Virus record (IMG/VR): IMGVR_UViG_3300043811_000032
Location: 1-64,000 of that record
Source: a virus
Length of the DNA stretch: 64,000 nucleotides
Strand: one strand, 5' to 3'
This document shows positions 40,960-49,311 of this stretch, in pieces. The position numbers and the translations under genes are program-made. Below the pieces are notes generated by a model, which was not told the DNA's origin, made no database searches, and was given only the letters and a program-made list of their open reading frames with translations. The stretch's first letter is position 1. Every line of letters starts with the position of its first letter.

Positions 40960-42583
40960 CACCGTTGCCCTCCAGCAGGTTGCGTTGCAGTCGCTTGCCG
41001 TTCATCGCCTCGACCTGTGCCTTCGCGTCGGTGCCGAACTCCCGCTCGACGAGTGCCAGGTACTCGGGACGGGAGAAGTAGAAATTGTGAGCGTAGTCCC
41101 GGAATCGCAGCACTTGTCCGCTGGTTAGATGCTTCGTGGCCATCGGAGTGCAGTCGCGGCTGTGCTGGCTGAACGCGCTCCACTCCAGACCATGGTGGCT
41201 GGGTGTCTGCTTCCACAGGGCACTGCCTGGATATGGCATAGCGCTGTAGAAGTTGGCCCACGGCGTGTTCAACATCGTCGCCAACTTCAACGTCTGATCC
41301 ATCGACGTGTGGTCGTCCTCGGGTAGACCAAAGATGTAGTTGGCGAGCACGTGAATGCCAGCCGCTTGGATGCGGTCAACGCACTGACGGATCTGATCAT
41401 CGCCACCCTTGTAGTCTTTGTCCACGCCTGCTCGCACGTTGGTCGCTGCCGACTCGATGCCCAGCGCCAGCCAGCGGAAGCCGGCACGACGCATCCGTTC
41501 CAGCAGCCCACGGTCGTTGGCCGTATCCACCCGTGCGTACGCCCATACATTCAAAACTTCAGCTGGATCCTTGATCCGCTGCATGATGGCGTCGCACACG
41601 CCCTCGACGTGGCGCTTGTTCAGGACGAACATCTCGTCGGCGATCTTGATGTTGCCGACACCGTGATCGTAGTGGAGCTTGGCGATCTGCTGGCCAACGT
41701 GCTCGGGGCTCCAGGTGCGGTAGCTGTTGGGCACCTCAGCACCCGGCTTGAACTTGCCGGCCAGCTTCAGTGCGACCTTCTCGCCCTCCTTGAACGGCGA
41801 TTGTATACAGCAGAAGCTGCAGGCGAACGGACAACCAAGACTGGTGTAGATGGCGGCGTAGGGCGAGCGGGTTCTTGTTGCCTTGTTGCCTTTGTACGTT
41901 ATCCCACCAGCATCTTGAGCAAAGTACTCCAATCTATGAGCGACATCCCAAGTAGGTGAGGTCCAGCCGTGCCAATTGTGACAGCGATACTTACCGTAGC
42001 TCTCGATGCCGTGCATCGCCGGCATGTCCGCGTTCACGTCCGTCACGTTCGGGGCGCTGGTCGTCTCGAAGTAGGTCCGTGCGGCGAACGGGCTGGGACC
42101 GTAGAAGCCGATGCCACGGACGTCGTGATGGTTACGCCCTTGGAGCAACTCCGCGATGCTGGTGCAGCCCTCGCCCGTGCACACGTAGTCAGCACCTGAC
42201 TCCCGCAGCGTGCGGTCGGGCAACGCGGCGACGTGTCCGCCTACCATCACCACCTTGGTCGCCTCGTCCCACGCCTTGGCTGAGTAGCTGATCCGGTACG
42301 CCTCGGGCATCGTCTGCGTGCTGGCCGATGGGTTCTGGCCGTAGCACACAACGGCTGTGAGTCGGGGCTTGCGGTCCGCCGCCACCTTGCCGGCGTCACC
42401 AGCGTCCAGCCCCTCGGCGTTGGCATCGAGGATCTCCACGCTGAAGCCCTTGCGACGGACGTACTCGGCGATCAGACCGGCCCACACAGGCGGCTCTATC
42501 GCGGTCAGGTCTTCGGCGAGGTCTTGATAAACTTCTCGCCTGCCTCCCGGTGAGACTAACAACAAGTCGATTTGCTTGGTCAT
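40895..42583 (-). CDS. B12-binding radical SAM enzyme
   Basis: 562 residues from ATG 42583 (ATGA overlap). The B12 domain spans about 1-180 (LLLVSPGGRREVYQDLAEDLTAIEPPVWAGLIAEYVRRKGF, VMVGGHVAALPDRTLRES, GEGCTSIAELL). The radical SAM core has TSLGCPFACSFCCIQ, supplying the CxxxCxxC cluster. The C-half keeps RRAGFRWLALGIESA and GIHVLANYIFGLPEDDHTS. Such enzymes add or shift carbon groups on sugars or lipids. It is intact, unlike the copy at 27917-29718. Confidence 0.9.
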   Translation of the reverse strand: MTKQIDLLLVSPGGRREVYQDLAEDLTAIEPPVWAGLIAEYVRRKGFSVEILDANAEGLDAGDAGKVAADRKPRLTAVVCYGQNPSASTQTMPEAYRISYSAKAWDEATKVVMVGGHVAALPDRTLRESGADYVCTGEGCTSIAELLQGRNHHDVRGIGFYGPSPFAARTYFETTSAPNVTDVNADMPAMHGIESYGKYRCHNWHGWTSPTWDVAHRLEYFAQDAGGITYKGNKATRTRSPYAAIYTSLGCPFACSFCCIQSPFKEGEKVALKLAGKFKPGAEVPNSYRTWSPEHVGQQIAKLHYDHGVGNIKIADEMFVLNKRHVEGVCDAIMQRIKDPAEVLNVWAYARVDTANDRGLLERMRRAGFRWLALGIESAATNVRAGVDKDYKGGDDQIRQCVDRIQAAGIHVLANYIFGLPEDDHTSMDQTLKLATMLNTPWANFYSAMPYPGSALWKQTPSHHGLEWSAFSQHSRDCTPMATKHLTSGQVLRFRDYAHNFYFSRPEYLALVEREFGTDAKAQVEAMNGKRLQRNLLEGNGDGTSDVLHPDTGTRSAVGGAV

Positions 42584-42828
42584 TCTGATGCTGGCCCGCC
42601 GCAAGAGTAGCGATGCACTTCTACGTCAACACCCAAAGCCTTCAACTCATCGGCTTGTTCCGTCGCCTGTTTCTCGTCGGTATAGGCATAATCTTCCATC
42701 TTGATCGGGTTCTTCACCGTTGGCTGCATTGGTAGAAAAGCCAGTGCCTCACGACTCCACACCAAACTACCATAGCCGATGACGTAGATATCTGGAGGTA
42801 GTTCCTCGCCAATCTTCTCCTCGCTCAC
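42580..42828 (-). CDS. Small protein, unknown
   Basis: 82 residues. IYVIGYGSLVWSREA resembles only the opening of gamma-glutamyl cyclotransferases; the rest is too short for that fold. No family. Confidence 0.5.
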   Translation of the reverse strand: MSEEKIGEELPPDIYVIGYGSLVWSREALAFLPMQPTVKNPIKMEDYAYTDEKQATEQADELKALGVDVEVHRYSCGGPASE

Positions 42829-43316
42829 GTTACTACCCTCATAGACTTCTCGCCGGCCACCAGTTGCTCCGCCAGTCTGCGGGTCTCCTCCTTCACCTCT
42901 TCGGCGGTCCAGTAGTATTGCTGTCGACCGAACAGCCCACCTAGCCTCAATGAGTAAGACGGAGACATGTCATCGCAGTGGGCGCAGTCAAAACCGAACC
43001 ACCAGACGTCGTCCGGCTCCCCTGGATTCGGCACATGACAAACGCAACCGGCACACTGGTGAGCGTAGGTGATACCACCGTGTGCTTCTAGGTGCTCAGT
43101 CTCCGGCTCGCTATATCCTTTGCCGTGTAGCGGATGCTCTGGCGGTATCCCAACGTAACCGCACCACGAACCTCCACCACCGCGATGGATGATGCACGGG
43201 AAACCGGCGTGCTCGAACTGTTGTCGGTCCGGTCCCTCGTCCTGCCAAGGCCCGGGACCCCAGCTCGTCTTATCCGCATACTGTTCGCAAGAAGGACAAG
43301 AATGCTGCTCGCTCAT
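42825..43316 (-). CDS. Widespread phage/bacterial Cys-rich protein, unknown function
   Basis: 163 residues from ATG 43316. The blocks WCGYVGIPPEHPLHGKGYSE, HGGITYAHQCAGC and DVWWFGFDCAHCDD follow a pattern found in many phages and bacteria but without assigned function. Cys and His could bind metal. Role in this cassette unknown. Confidence 0.65.
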   Translation of the reverse strand: MSEQHSCPSCEQYADKTSWGPGPWQDEGPDRQQFEHAGFPCIIHRGGGGSWCGYVGIPPEHPLHGKGYSEPETEHLEAHGGITYAHQCAGCVCHVPNPGEPDDVWWFGFDCAHCDDMSPSYSLRLGGLFGRQQYYWTAEEVKEETRRLAEQLVAGEKSMRVVT

Positions 43317-44542
43317 GATGCTACCCTCGCTGGTGCTAGTTCGTTCAACTCCTCGCACAGTCGCAATATCGCCTCTCGTTCCAGCCCCGGATGATTGCCG
43401 ACGTACCATCCGTAGTGGTGGATGTGCTCGGCGACCGGGAACCGCTCGTGGTAGTGCTCGCCGTAGATCCGCTTCAGGTACGGCTGCCTAAGTTGATTGC
43501 CACCACCGGCAACACCTCGCCTAAACTCAACACCGTGACGTCGCAGTAGTCCCTCCACCGCATCCCGCAGGGTTGTATCAGGGCGCTGGAGGACGAGGGT
43601 GAAGGCGTAACTAGAGCACCCTTCGATGGCAAAGTCCGTTTGGTAGACTTCCGGGTCGAGGTGCTGCAGGAACGTCTTGAGATTCTCGTTGCGTTTCGCA
43701 TTGTTCTCGTCCAGTCGCTTGAGCTGCTCGATGCCCAGCACCGCGCCGATCTCAGTGTTGCGGCAGTTGAAGCCAGGCAGGGCGAACACAAACTCGGGGT
43801 TGAGGTCGGGATGCTTGTGGTGCACGTGCCGCTTGTAGCCATCGCCGCCGCACTCGCGGGTCATGCCGTGGCCCCGCAGCATCCGCACCGTGCGGGCAAA
43901 CTCGTCGTCGTCAGTCGCTACGATCCCACCCTCTATCGTCGTCATGTGATGGGCGTAGTACGTCGAGAAGTTCGATGCGAGTCCGAACGAGCCAACCTTC
44001 TTGCCCCAATATAGGGTCTCGGTGTTGATTGCACCGACAGCCTCACAGCAATCCTCAATGACCACCGGCCCCCAATCTTCCGGCGACTTGTTACAGACCA
44101 CGTCCAGCGCCGCGTTGTTGAAGGCATTGTATCCCATGCAATGCGTTGGGAAAATTGCGAGCGGTCGCTCATCCTTGAGCGACTTCGCTACCGACGATCC
44201 ATCCATCCCCAGCGTCCGTCTGTCCACGTCCACGAACACCGGCTCCAGCCCGGCGTGCAACACGCTCGTGATGTCGCTACTCCACGTCAGCGTTGGCACC
44301 ACCACCTTGCCCGGTCCGCGTAGCTCCTTGAGGGCGTGCATAGTCAGGAGGTTAGCGCTGCTGCCCGAGTTGACGAACACCGAGTGCTTGACTCCCAGCC
44401 ACTCGCTGAACTTGGCCTCGAACTCGCGGACCTTCGTGCCCTGCGTCAATCGCGGATCGTCCTGCGAGAGCAGCGCCTTCACCGCGTCGAGGTCCGAGCG
44501 GTGGAAGTTCTGTTGCATCAGGGGCCAGTTGAACTTGGTCAC
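43313..44542 (-). CDS. DegT/DnrJ-family sugar 3-dehydrase-like (PMP-dependent E1/ColD type)
   Basis: 409 residues from GTG 44542. The fold is the DegT/DnrJ/EryC1 aminotransferase: SVFVNSGSSANLLTMHAL, PTLTWSSDITSVLHAGLEPVFVDVD and VVIEDCCEAVGA. In the PLP-lysine motif the lysine is replaced by His (FSTYYAHHMTTIEGG), as in CDP-4-keto-6-deoxyglucose 3-dehydrase and ColD. Those enzymes use PMP to remove a 3-OH rather than transaminate. So the product may be a 3,6-dideoxy nucleotide sugar. Substrate nucleotide (CDP or GDP) cannot be set. Confidence 0.85.
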   Translation of the reverse strand: MTKFNWPLMQQNFHRSDLDAVKALLSQDDPRLTQGTKVREFEAKFSEWLGVKHSVFVNSGSSANLLTMHALKELRGPGKVVVPTLTWSSDITSVLHAGLEPVFVDVDRRTLGMDGSSVAKSLKDERPLAIFPTHCMGYNAFNNAALDVVCNKSPEDWGPVVIEDCCEAVGAINTETLYWGKKVGSFGLASNFSTYYAHHMTTIEGGIVATDDDEFARTVRMLRGHGMTRECGGDGYKRHVHHKHPDLNPEFVFALPGFNCRNTEIGAVLGIEQLKRLDENNAKRNENLKTFLQHLDPEVYQTDFAIEGCSSYAFTLVLQRPDTTLRDAVEGLLRRHGVEFRRGVAGGGNQLRQPYLKRIYGEHYHERFPVAEHIHHYGWYVGNHPGLEREAILRLCEELNELAPARVAS

Positions 44543-44805
44543 TTGCTCAGCTTTCTCTTGAGTCGAGTGTCTGGTCCACCAGTTGGATAGCAACGATACC
44601 CACCGCCACACGCCTCCCGTCCCTGTTCCGGCTTGTCGATGCGGTTGTCACGTCGCACAGTAGCATTCTTCGGCAACCGAAAGTGCTTCTTCCTCACAGT
44701 GGTATCTCCGTTCAGCCAGTCGGGATCGTTGCGTGCATAGTAAGCATCCAACGACGACCACCGCTTCCAGGTCCCATCCTGCCAAACCGTGATGCACTCA
44801 TCCAT
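44539..44805 (-). CDS. Small protein, unknown
   Basis: 88 residues from ATG 44805. Trp-rich N-half (ITVWQDGTWKRWSSLDAYYARNDPDW) and basic C-half. No family. Confidence 0.5.
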   Translation of the reverse strand: MDECITVWQDGTWKRWSSLDAYYARNDPDWLNGDTTVRKKHFRLPKNATVRRDNRIDKPEQGREACGGGYRCYPTGGPDTRLKRKLSK

Positions 44806-45136
44806 AAGTGATCGGACTCCTGATCTCACCCTTGCGCTTGGCGTCGCGGTGCCAGTCTTCGAGGATCACGTTCTCGCCGCTGCTGATGTCGGCCGTCGCC
44901 AGCCAGGCGCTGAACGCCTTGAGCTTGGCCTTGTTCGCAGGGTCACTGCTCTGCAGCACCTTGGCCACCGCCTCCTGCAACAGCCGCTTATTCTCCTGCT
45001 CCTCGTCCGTTAGCTGCCGCTTCTGCTCCACTCGGAACCATCGGTGCAGAGCGATCAGGTTGCGGAAGGTCTGACTCATCAGCTCTCCGAAGAGCTTCTG
45101 GACGTGTGCCTTCTCGGCCCGTTGCTCCTGGTTCAC
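44798..45136 (-). CDS. Helical protein, unknown
   Basis: 112 residues, mostly helix (QRAEKAHVQKLFGELMSQTFRNLIALHRWF, EEQENKRLLQEAVAKVL). No motif. Confidence 0.5.
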   Translation of the reverse strand: MNQEQRAEKAHVQKLFGELMSQTFRNLIALHRWFRVEQKRQLTDEEQENKRLLQEAVAKVLQSSDPANKAKLKAFSAWLATADISSGENVILEDWHRDAKRKGEIRSPITYG

Positions 45137-45765
45137 AACAGATCCCCCTGCTGCACCAGCACGGTCGAGCCATCGGACTCCACTGCGTCCACAAACTCCT
45201 CGTAGACGGCGCCGTCACGACCCGGGCCACCGCACAAGTCGACGACCGGAATGTTGGTAAGCATCTGGTCCAAGGCATGACAGTAGTTGCCGCTGTGCTG
45301 CGGTCCCGGATCGAGCGGCTCGGTAGCACCGGTCTGCGTGACGATGATGACCTTGATCGGCTTGCCCGTCATCTGCTCGTACTTGTCGAGATGGTTGACG
45401 AGCTGGTCGGTCGCACAGAGCAGGAAGTTGATCCGCGGCACCACGCAGATCGGCAGCATCCCCGCCATCGCCATGCCCATCGCCATGCCGAGCTGCGTGT
45501 TCTCGAACACCGGCAGCTCTAACTTGCGGTCGTCGGGCAGGCCCAGCTCCGCGATCTGCTTGCTGATGGCATGAGCAGGATAGCGAACGCCTTGGCCAAG
45601 AAAGATTGCGTTGGACTGCTCGGCCAGCAGCTTCATCCCGCGCATGATCTCGGTGCGGTAGTTCATCTTTGGTAGCTGAACTAGAGTCTCCCCGTGGGAC
45701 ATAGCCTCTTGCAGCCGCTTGATGCGACCGGCATCTTTCGACCGAGGGTCAGTACAGTCGTGCAT
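45133..45765 (-). CDS. TPP-dependent E1 beta-like subunit (transketolase pyrimidine-binding)
   Basis: 210 residues with AGGAG before ATG 45765. The pyrimidine-binding domain is visible: AIFLGQGVRYP...LPVFENTQLGMAMGMAMAGMLPICVVPRINFLLCATDQLVNH with the conserved Glu of FENTQLG, plus HSGNYCHALDQML. The transketolase C-terminal domain is missing. It pairs with the alpha-like subunit at 46060-46743, separated by a small unknown gene. Together they would transfer an activated aldehyde (for instance acetaldehyde or glycolaldehyde) to a sugar. Confidence 0.75.
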   Translation of the reverse strand: MHDCTDPRSKDAGRIKRLQEAMSHGETLVQLPKMNYRTEIMRGMKLLAEQSNAIFLGQGVRYPAHAISKQIAELGLPDDRKLELPVFENTQLGMAMGMAMAGMLPICVVPRINFLLCATDQLVNHLDKYEQMTGKPIKVIIVTQTGATEPLDPGPQHSGNYCHALDQMLTNIPVVDLCGGPGRDGAVYEEFVDAVESDGSTVLVQQGDLL

Positions 45766-45774
45766 CGTTGCTCC

Positions 45775-46041
45775 TCACTGTTGCTCTTCTCGCTGTATGA
45801 GTTGGTCCAGCGGGCTCAGCTCCTCGCTCGCCAGCCAGTGCATCGTCATCCGTCGGAAGTTCCGCTGTCGCAACGTCGGTCGTCGCTCTGGCTCGTGCGG
45901 CCCCTCGTAAGTATCCCGCCTCAGTACCACCGGCTTGCCCATCACAAAGTTGGGCGGTCCTAGCAGATCATCGATTTCCCTGAGCGTCAGGCCCTGCATC
46001 CGCAACTGGAACCGGCTGCGGTCGCGTGCGTAGGCTGGCAT
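45775..46041 (-). CDS. Small protein, unknown
   Basis: 88 residues. SRFQLRMQGLTLREIDDLLGPPNFVMGKPVVLRRDTYEGP resembles a small helix-turn-helix, but no family is recognised. It lies between the two TPP-enzyme subunits. Confidence 0.5.
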   Translation of the reverse strand: MPAYARDRSRFQLRMQGLTLREIDDLLGPPNFVMGKPVVLRRDTYEGPHEPERRPTLRQRNFRRMTMHWLASEELSPLDQLIQREEQQ

Positions 46042-46059
46042 TCCGTTGCCCTCGTTAGT

Positions 46060-46743
46060 TTACATCCCGCCTGTAGGTTGAAGTTGCTTGGCGCCAAAGT
46101 CGATAAAGCGACCAGCACCCATGTGCGGCCAGCCGAGTTCGTAGCGGTAGCGCACGCTAGTCAGTCTTCTGCTGCCGTACATCGCCTCGATGCCGGGGTC
46201 AGAAGACCTGGTCTTACCCCATACCTCCGCCGTCGGCGTGTTCACGCACTTGCCGTTATCCTCGACCACGTAGGTGATCGGCAGATCGTGGTTGGCGGCA
46301 TAACGGGTGCACTCGGCGAACGCTCCCATCTCCGCGGCCATGTCGCCGACGAAACACCAAACGTGTCCTAGCTTGTAGACTCCGTCATTATCTCGGCTCA
46401 GCAACTTCTCGTGTTTGATCGACCACGCCACACCTAGTGCGATGGGCAGGTTGCCGCCGCAGATGGCACTGCTGTAGAACCGCCGCTCGGGCACGCAGAT
46501 CGTGATGGACTCGCCCTTGAGGATCTTCGCCATCAGCTCGTCGCGGGGGATGCCGTGGAGTAACGCATGGTAGTGACTTCTCCACGTTGAAAATACGTAG
46601 TCATGCGGCTTGACTCGCTTGAAGACCTCGATGAGCTGATCTTCGTTGCCAGCGCTCAGGTGCACTGGTGCGCGGATCTTACCGGCGTTGTAGGCCGTGG
46701 CGACCTCTTGCTCGAAGTCGATCAGTTCCTGCTTGGTGACCAC
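46060..46743 (-). CDS. TPP-dependent E1 alpha-like subunit
   Basis: 227 residues from GTG 46743. The TPP/Mg motif is GDMAAEMGAFAECTRYAANHDLPITYVVEDNGK, the counterpart of GDG...N in pyruvate dehydrogenase E1 alpha. Other blocks are THR-like RSHYHALLHGIPRDEL, SAICGGNLPIALGVAWSIKH. It is shorter than E1 alpha (about 360 aa). No E2 or E3 gene is near, so it is more likely a sugar-path transketolase or acetaldehyde transferase than an oxidative dehydrogenase. Confidence 0.75.
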   Translation of the reverse strand: MVTKQELIDFEQEVATAYNAGKIRAPVHLSAGNEDQLIEVFKRVKPHDYVFSTWRSHYHALLHGIPRDELMAKILKGESITICVPERRFYSSAICGGNLPIALGVAWSIKHEKLLSRDNDGVYKLGHVWCFVGDMAAEMGAFAECTRYAANHDLPITYVVEDNGKCVNTPTAEVWGKTRSSDPGIEAMYGSRRLTSVRYRYELGWPHMGAGRFIDFGAKQLQPTGGM

Positions 46744-46748
46744 TGGTG

Positions 46749-47120
46749 CTAGTCCTCTTCGGGGATGCTGCGAAGCCTCGACATATCCATCACGGGCACT
46801 GGTGCATGGGGCACAGCCAAGTCTGCTCGCTTGCGGGCTTCCCGTTCCCGCGTCTCGCGAGTCAACCGCTCCTCCGCCAGCTCCTGCAACAACTCAGGGG
46901 GACCCGACAGCGTGCCGGTGTCGTCGAACTCCGCCACCCGGTCACCGATCTGCACCGAAATACTGCTGGTACCGCCGACGTGAATGCCTTGGCTACGACG
47001 GTCGAGTGGACGTGCCTGGCAAGCCATAATACCTTGCAGCAAGTCGCACTCCAAACCGGCGAACGCCTCGTTGAAGCCCTTGATGAAGTTGCGGACCCAA
47101 CGCTCGGTAATCTGGCTCAT
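46749..47120 (-). CDS. Unknown protein
   Basis: 123 residues from ATG 47120. N-terminal helix (ITERWVRNFIKGFNEAFAGLECDLLQGIMAC), a beta turn (GGTSSISVQIGDRVAEFD) and a charged tail. No family. Confidence 0.5.
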   Translation of the reverse strand: MSQITERWVRNFIKGFNEAFAGLECDLLQGIMACQARPLDRRSQGIHVGGTSSISVQIGDRVAEFDDTGTLSGPPELLQELAEERLTRETREREARKRADLAVPHAPVPVMDMSRLRSIPEED

Positions 47121-47305
47121 CGATGCCTCCTCCGCTGTTGCTGCCGCCACTTGGTAACGGCGCAGGCGTTCTGGTGCTGGTCGTCGTCGAGTCCTTGCAG
47201 GCGGAACGTGCAAGTGCAGGCCGGCTCTTTGCCTAGATAGCGAGAACAGTCTTTGTCATGCTCTCCTCGCAGATCTCGTTCGCACTCGCTGCACTCAACA
47301 CTCAT
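47117..47305 (-). CDS. Small Cys-rich protein, unknown
   Basis: 62 residues from ATG 47305. CSECERDLRGEHDKDCSRY and CTCTF suggest a zinc ribbon; the rest is basic. Its start overlaps the stop of the terminase nuclease gene (TGATG). Confidence 0.5.
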   Translation of the reverse strand: MSVECSECERDLRGEHDKDCSRYLGKEPACTCTFRLQGLDDDQHQNACAVTKWRQQQRRRHR

Positions 47306-48387
47306 CACTTGCCTCCCACGTGCATCACCAGTCGCCTGTTGCCGATGCCAACATCGTACAGGGCGTTGGCACACGCCATCGTCAGGTCGCCGTGGTGCCG
47401 CACCCCACCGGCCGTGCCGCGGTGCTCCAAGTGAGTGTTGACCGCGTCGACCCCGCCCTTACGGATGTCCTGGAAGCTCTTCAGCTCCGCCATGAAGTGC
47501 TGGTACTCGCCCTTGAAGTACCGCTGCTCATATTCGTCGTCTCCCTCGTAGCGGAACCGCAGCTTGCGGCAGGCGGTACAACCGAAAGCATGCTGGCCGC
47601 TGACTCGGGTTAGCTCCGCTGCATCGTACTCCAGCCCCTCACCGTCGCTGAACTGCACACCCACACCATCGCTGCCAACGTAGACTACCGTGCCCGTCTC
47701 GCCCTCACGCTCGCCCTTCCACACCTTGGCCAGGTCCTTGATCTTCCAGTCCCGCAGGCCGACAGGGAAGTCGCAGTTGCGGCATGGGCTGGCGATGCGT
47801 GCCTGCTGGTACAGGTTGAGGATGTTAACCAGCTCCAGCTTCGGCACCGTCCTGCGCTGACGTCCCTTGCGGTCCGTGTGCATCATCGGGTTGGCGTTGC
47901 TCGTGATGCTGGTGATGGGGCTGACCCTACCGTGGAACCCCATCTGCTGGAGGAGCAGCCTGAGTTCGGCGCACCAACTCACCCCGCTGCCGTCGGGGAC
48001 AACCGACACGTCGCCCGTGTTCTGCAATCCGACAGCGAGTGCCGCCACGTCGTTCTTGATATCGAGGTAGAAGTCCGGGTCACCGGTCGGCCAGCGCTGC
48101 AGCCAGATCACGTCCACGTGCGGATCGCGCGGCCCCATGAACCGCTCGTCGTAGATCCGGGTCCGCACCACCGCCATCGCCGCCGGATCGACCATCGCCC
48201 CCAGGTCGACACCGATCACGAACAGCTGCCGCACTAGGTCGCCGCTGTCCTCGGCCCGCAGCCGCAGCTCGTGGCGATGCTGCCCGAGCCGGTAGTCACC
48301 ATCGATAGGCCGGTCGCGCTGCTGCTGACCGGAGCGACCAAGTACTCCGGGGCGGCGCTGCGGCATCATGTGGCTGGGGAAGATCAT
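47305..48387 (-). CDS. Terminase large subunit, nuclease part (separate gene)
   Basis: 360 residues from ATG 48387. It has the RNase-H-like nuclease of phage terminases: FVIGVDLGAMVDPAAMAVVR (motif with Asp) and HHGDLTMACANALYDVG near the end (motif III Asp). A CxxC pair (SPCRNCDF..) and CTACRK suggest a zinc insertion. The ATPase domain lies in the separate upstream gene 48496-49311, with only a 36-residue membrane peptide gene between. It cuts concatemers during packaging. Confidence 0.8.
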   Translation of the reverse strand: MIFPSHMMPQRRPGVLGRSGQQQRDRPIDGDYRLGQHRHELRLRAEDSGDLVRQLFVIGVDLGAMVDPAAMAVVRTRIYDERFMGPRDPHVDVIWLQRWPTGDPDFYLDIKNDVAALAVGLQNTGDVSVVPDGSGVSWCAELRLLLQQMGFHGRVSPITSITSNANPMMHTDRKGRQRRTVPKLELVNILNLYQQARIASPCRNCDFPVGLRDWKIKDLAKVWKGEREGETGTVVYVGSDGVGVQFSDGEGLEYDAAELTRVSGQHAFGCTACRKLRFRYEGDDEYEQRYFKGEYQHFMAELKSFQDIRKGGVDAVNTHLEHRGTAGGVRHHGDLTMACANALYDVGIGNRRLVMHVGGK

Positions 48388-48494
48388 CGATCCAACCCAT
48401 AGAACCAACGACCAAGCGGGGACCACGATGGATCAAACAAAATACCCCATACAACCAACCCCATCGCTGCCCAGAAGAACCAAGGAGCATCCAT
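48384..48494 (-). CDS. 36-residue membrane peptide between terminase halves
   Basis: ATG 48494 lies just after the ATPase stop and its TGA overlaps the nuclease ATG (ATGA). The product MDAPWFFWAAMGLVVWGILF...GRWFYGLDR is a single Trp-rich membrane helix. Its exact fit between the coupled genes supports translation. Role unknown; it may anchor nothing and simply be a microprotein, or it may link packaging to the membrane. Confidence 0.6.
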   Translation of the reverse strand: MDAPWFFWAAMGLVVWGILFDPSWSPLGRWFYGLDR

Positions 48495-48495
48495 C

Positions 48496-49311
48496 TCAGT
48501 TGCTCTCGTACAGTCCACCCCAGCCGCGGTCCACGTCGCCGAAGAAGCTGTGGACCTCTGCCAGGAACTCGGTCTCGTACTCTTGCTTGATCCACCAGTC
48601 ACCATGCGACTGCCGCTCCGTCTCGATGAACTGCGGTGTGATACGTGGGCAGTCGCGCCACGTATACCTGTGCCGCATCCAGTCCTTGCGGCGATTACCT
48701 TGCCACTCCTCGTAGAAGAACCCCCGCTGCCCATATGGTGTGGATAGCAGTGCCAGCCTCGACTTGATGCCTGTAGTAGCCTCGCTCACTGCCAGCATGG
48801 GCGTCACCACCGCGTAGAACTCGTCCTTGATGCGGGCTGCCTCGTCGATGCCCAGCAGCGTCACGCCGTGCTCGCCGATGATCGTATCGCCCGAGCAGGG
48901 CAGCGCTACCATCCTGCCACCGTTGGCTAGCTCCAACTCGTGCATCGTGTCCCGTGCGATATCTACCAAGTTAAGCCGCTGTGCGTACCCCTTAGCTCGA
49001 GCGATCAACCGCATCGCTTGTCGATCCGAGCGGCTCAGAATCATGGCGAAGCCGCCCAGTGCCGCTTCCAAGTACGCCGCACACGCAAACGTCTCTGTCT
49101 TGCCTCCTCCACGAGTAGTGCACATAAGTACGTTGTCTTGGCGCGTGACCAGTTCAACCAGAGCCTTCCGCTGCCACGGGTCTGGAGTCGGCATCGCCCG
49201 CCACGGTTGCAACCACAACCGAGCGGCGGAATCTCCTCGCAACGCCCGGCTCAACAGTTGCTGCTGCCGGCTGCTCAAACGGGACAGTTGGCTTGTCCAA
49301 TCCGCTGACAC
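48496..49311 (-). CDS. Terminase large subunit, ATPase part (separate gene)
   Basis: 271 residues from GTG 49311 (ATG 49194 is a shorter alternative). Walker A is CTTRGGGKTETF, Walker B VTLLGIDEAAR, and motif III LALLSTPYG; a DPWQ adenine-binding motif precedes Walker A. The frame ends right after the Trp/Arg arm (WWIKQEYETEFLAEVHSFFG) where the nuclease normally starts. It powers DNA packaging. The first 158 bases overlap the preceding gene in another frame. Confidence 0.85.
   Translation of the reverse strand: MSADWTSQLSRLSSRQQQLLSRALRGDSAARLWLQPWRAMPTPDPWQRKALVELVTRQDNVLMCTTRGGGKTETFACAAYLEAALGGFAMILSRSDRQAMRLIARAKGYAQRLNLVDIARDTMHELELANGGRMVALPCSGDTIIGEHGVTLLGIDEAARIKDEFYAVVTPMLAVSEATTGIKSRLALLSTPYGQRGFFYEEWQGNRRKDWMRHRYTWRDCPRITPQFIETERQSHGDWWIKQEYETEFLAEVHSFFGDVDRGWGGLYESN

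Noticed and set aside
42580-42828. Gamma-glutamyl cyclotransferase (YGSL motif).
   Set aside because: Only the opening strand matches and the protein is half the required length.
46060-46743. True pyruvate dehydrogenase E1 alpha.
   Set aside because: Shorter than the family, with no E2 or E3 genes nearby; sugar-pathway neighbours favour another TPP reaction.
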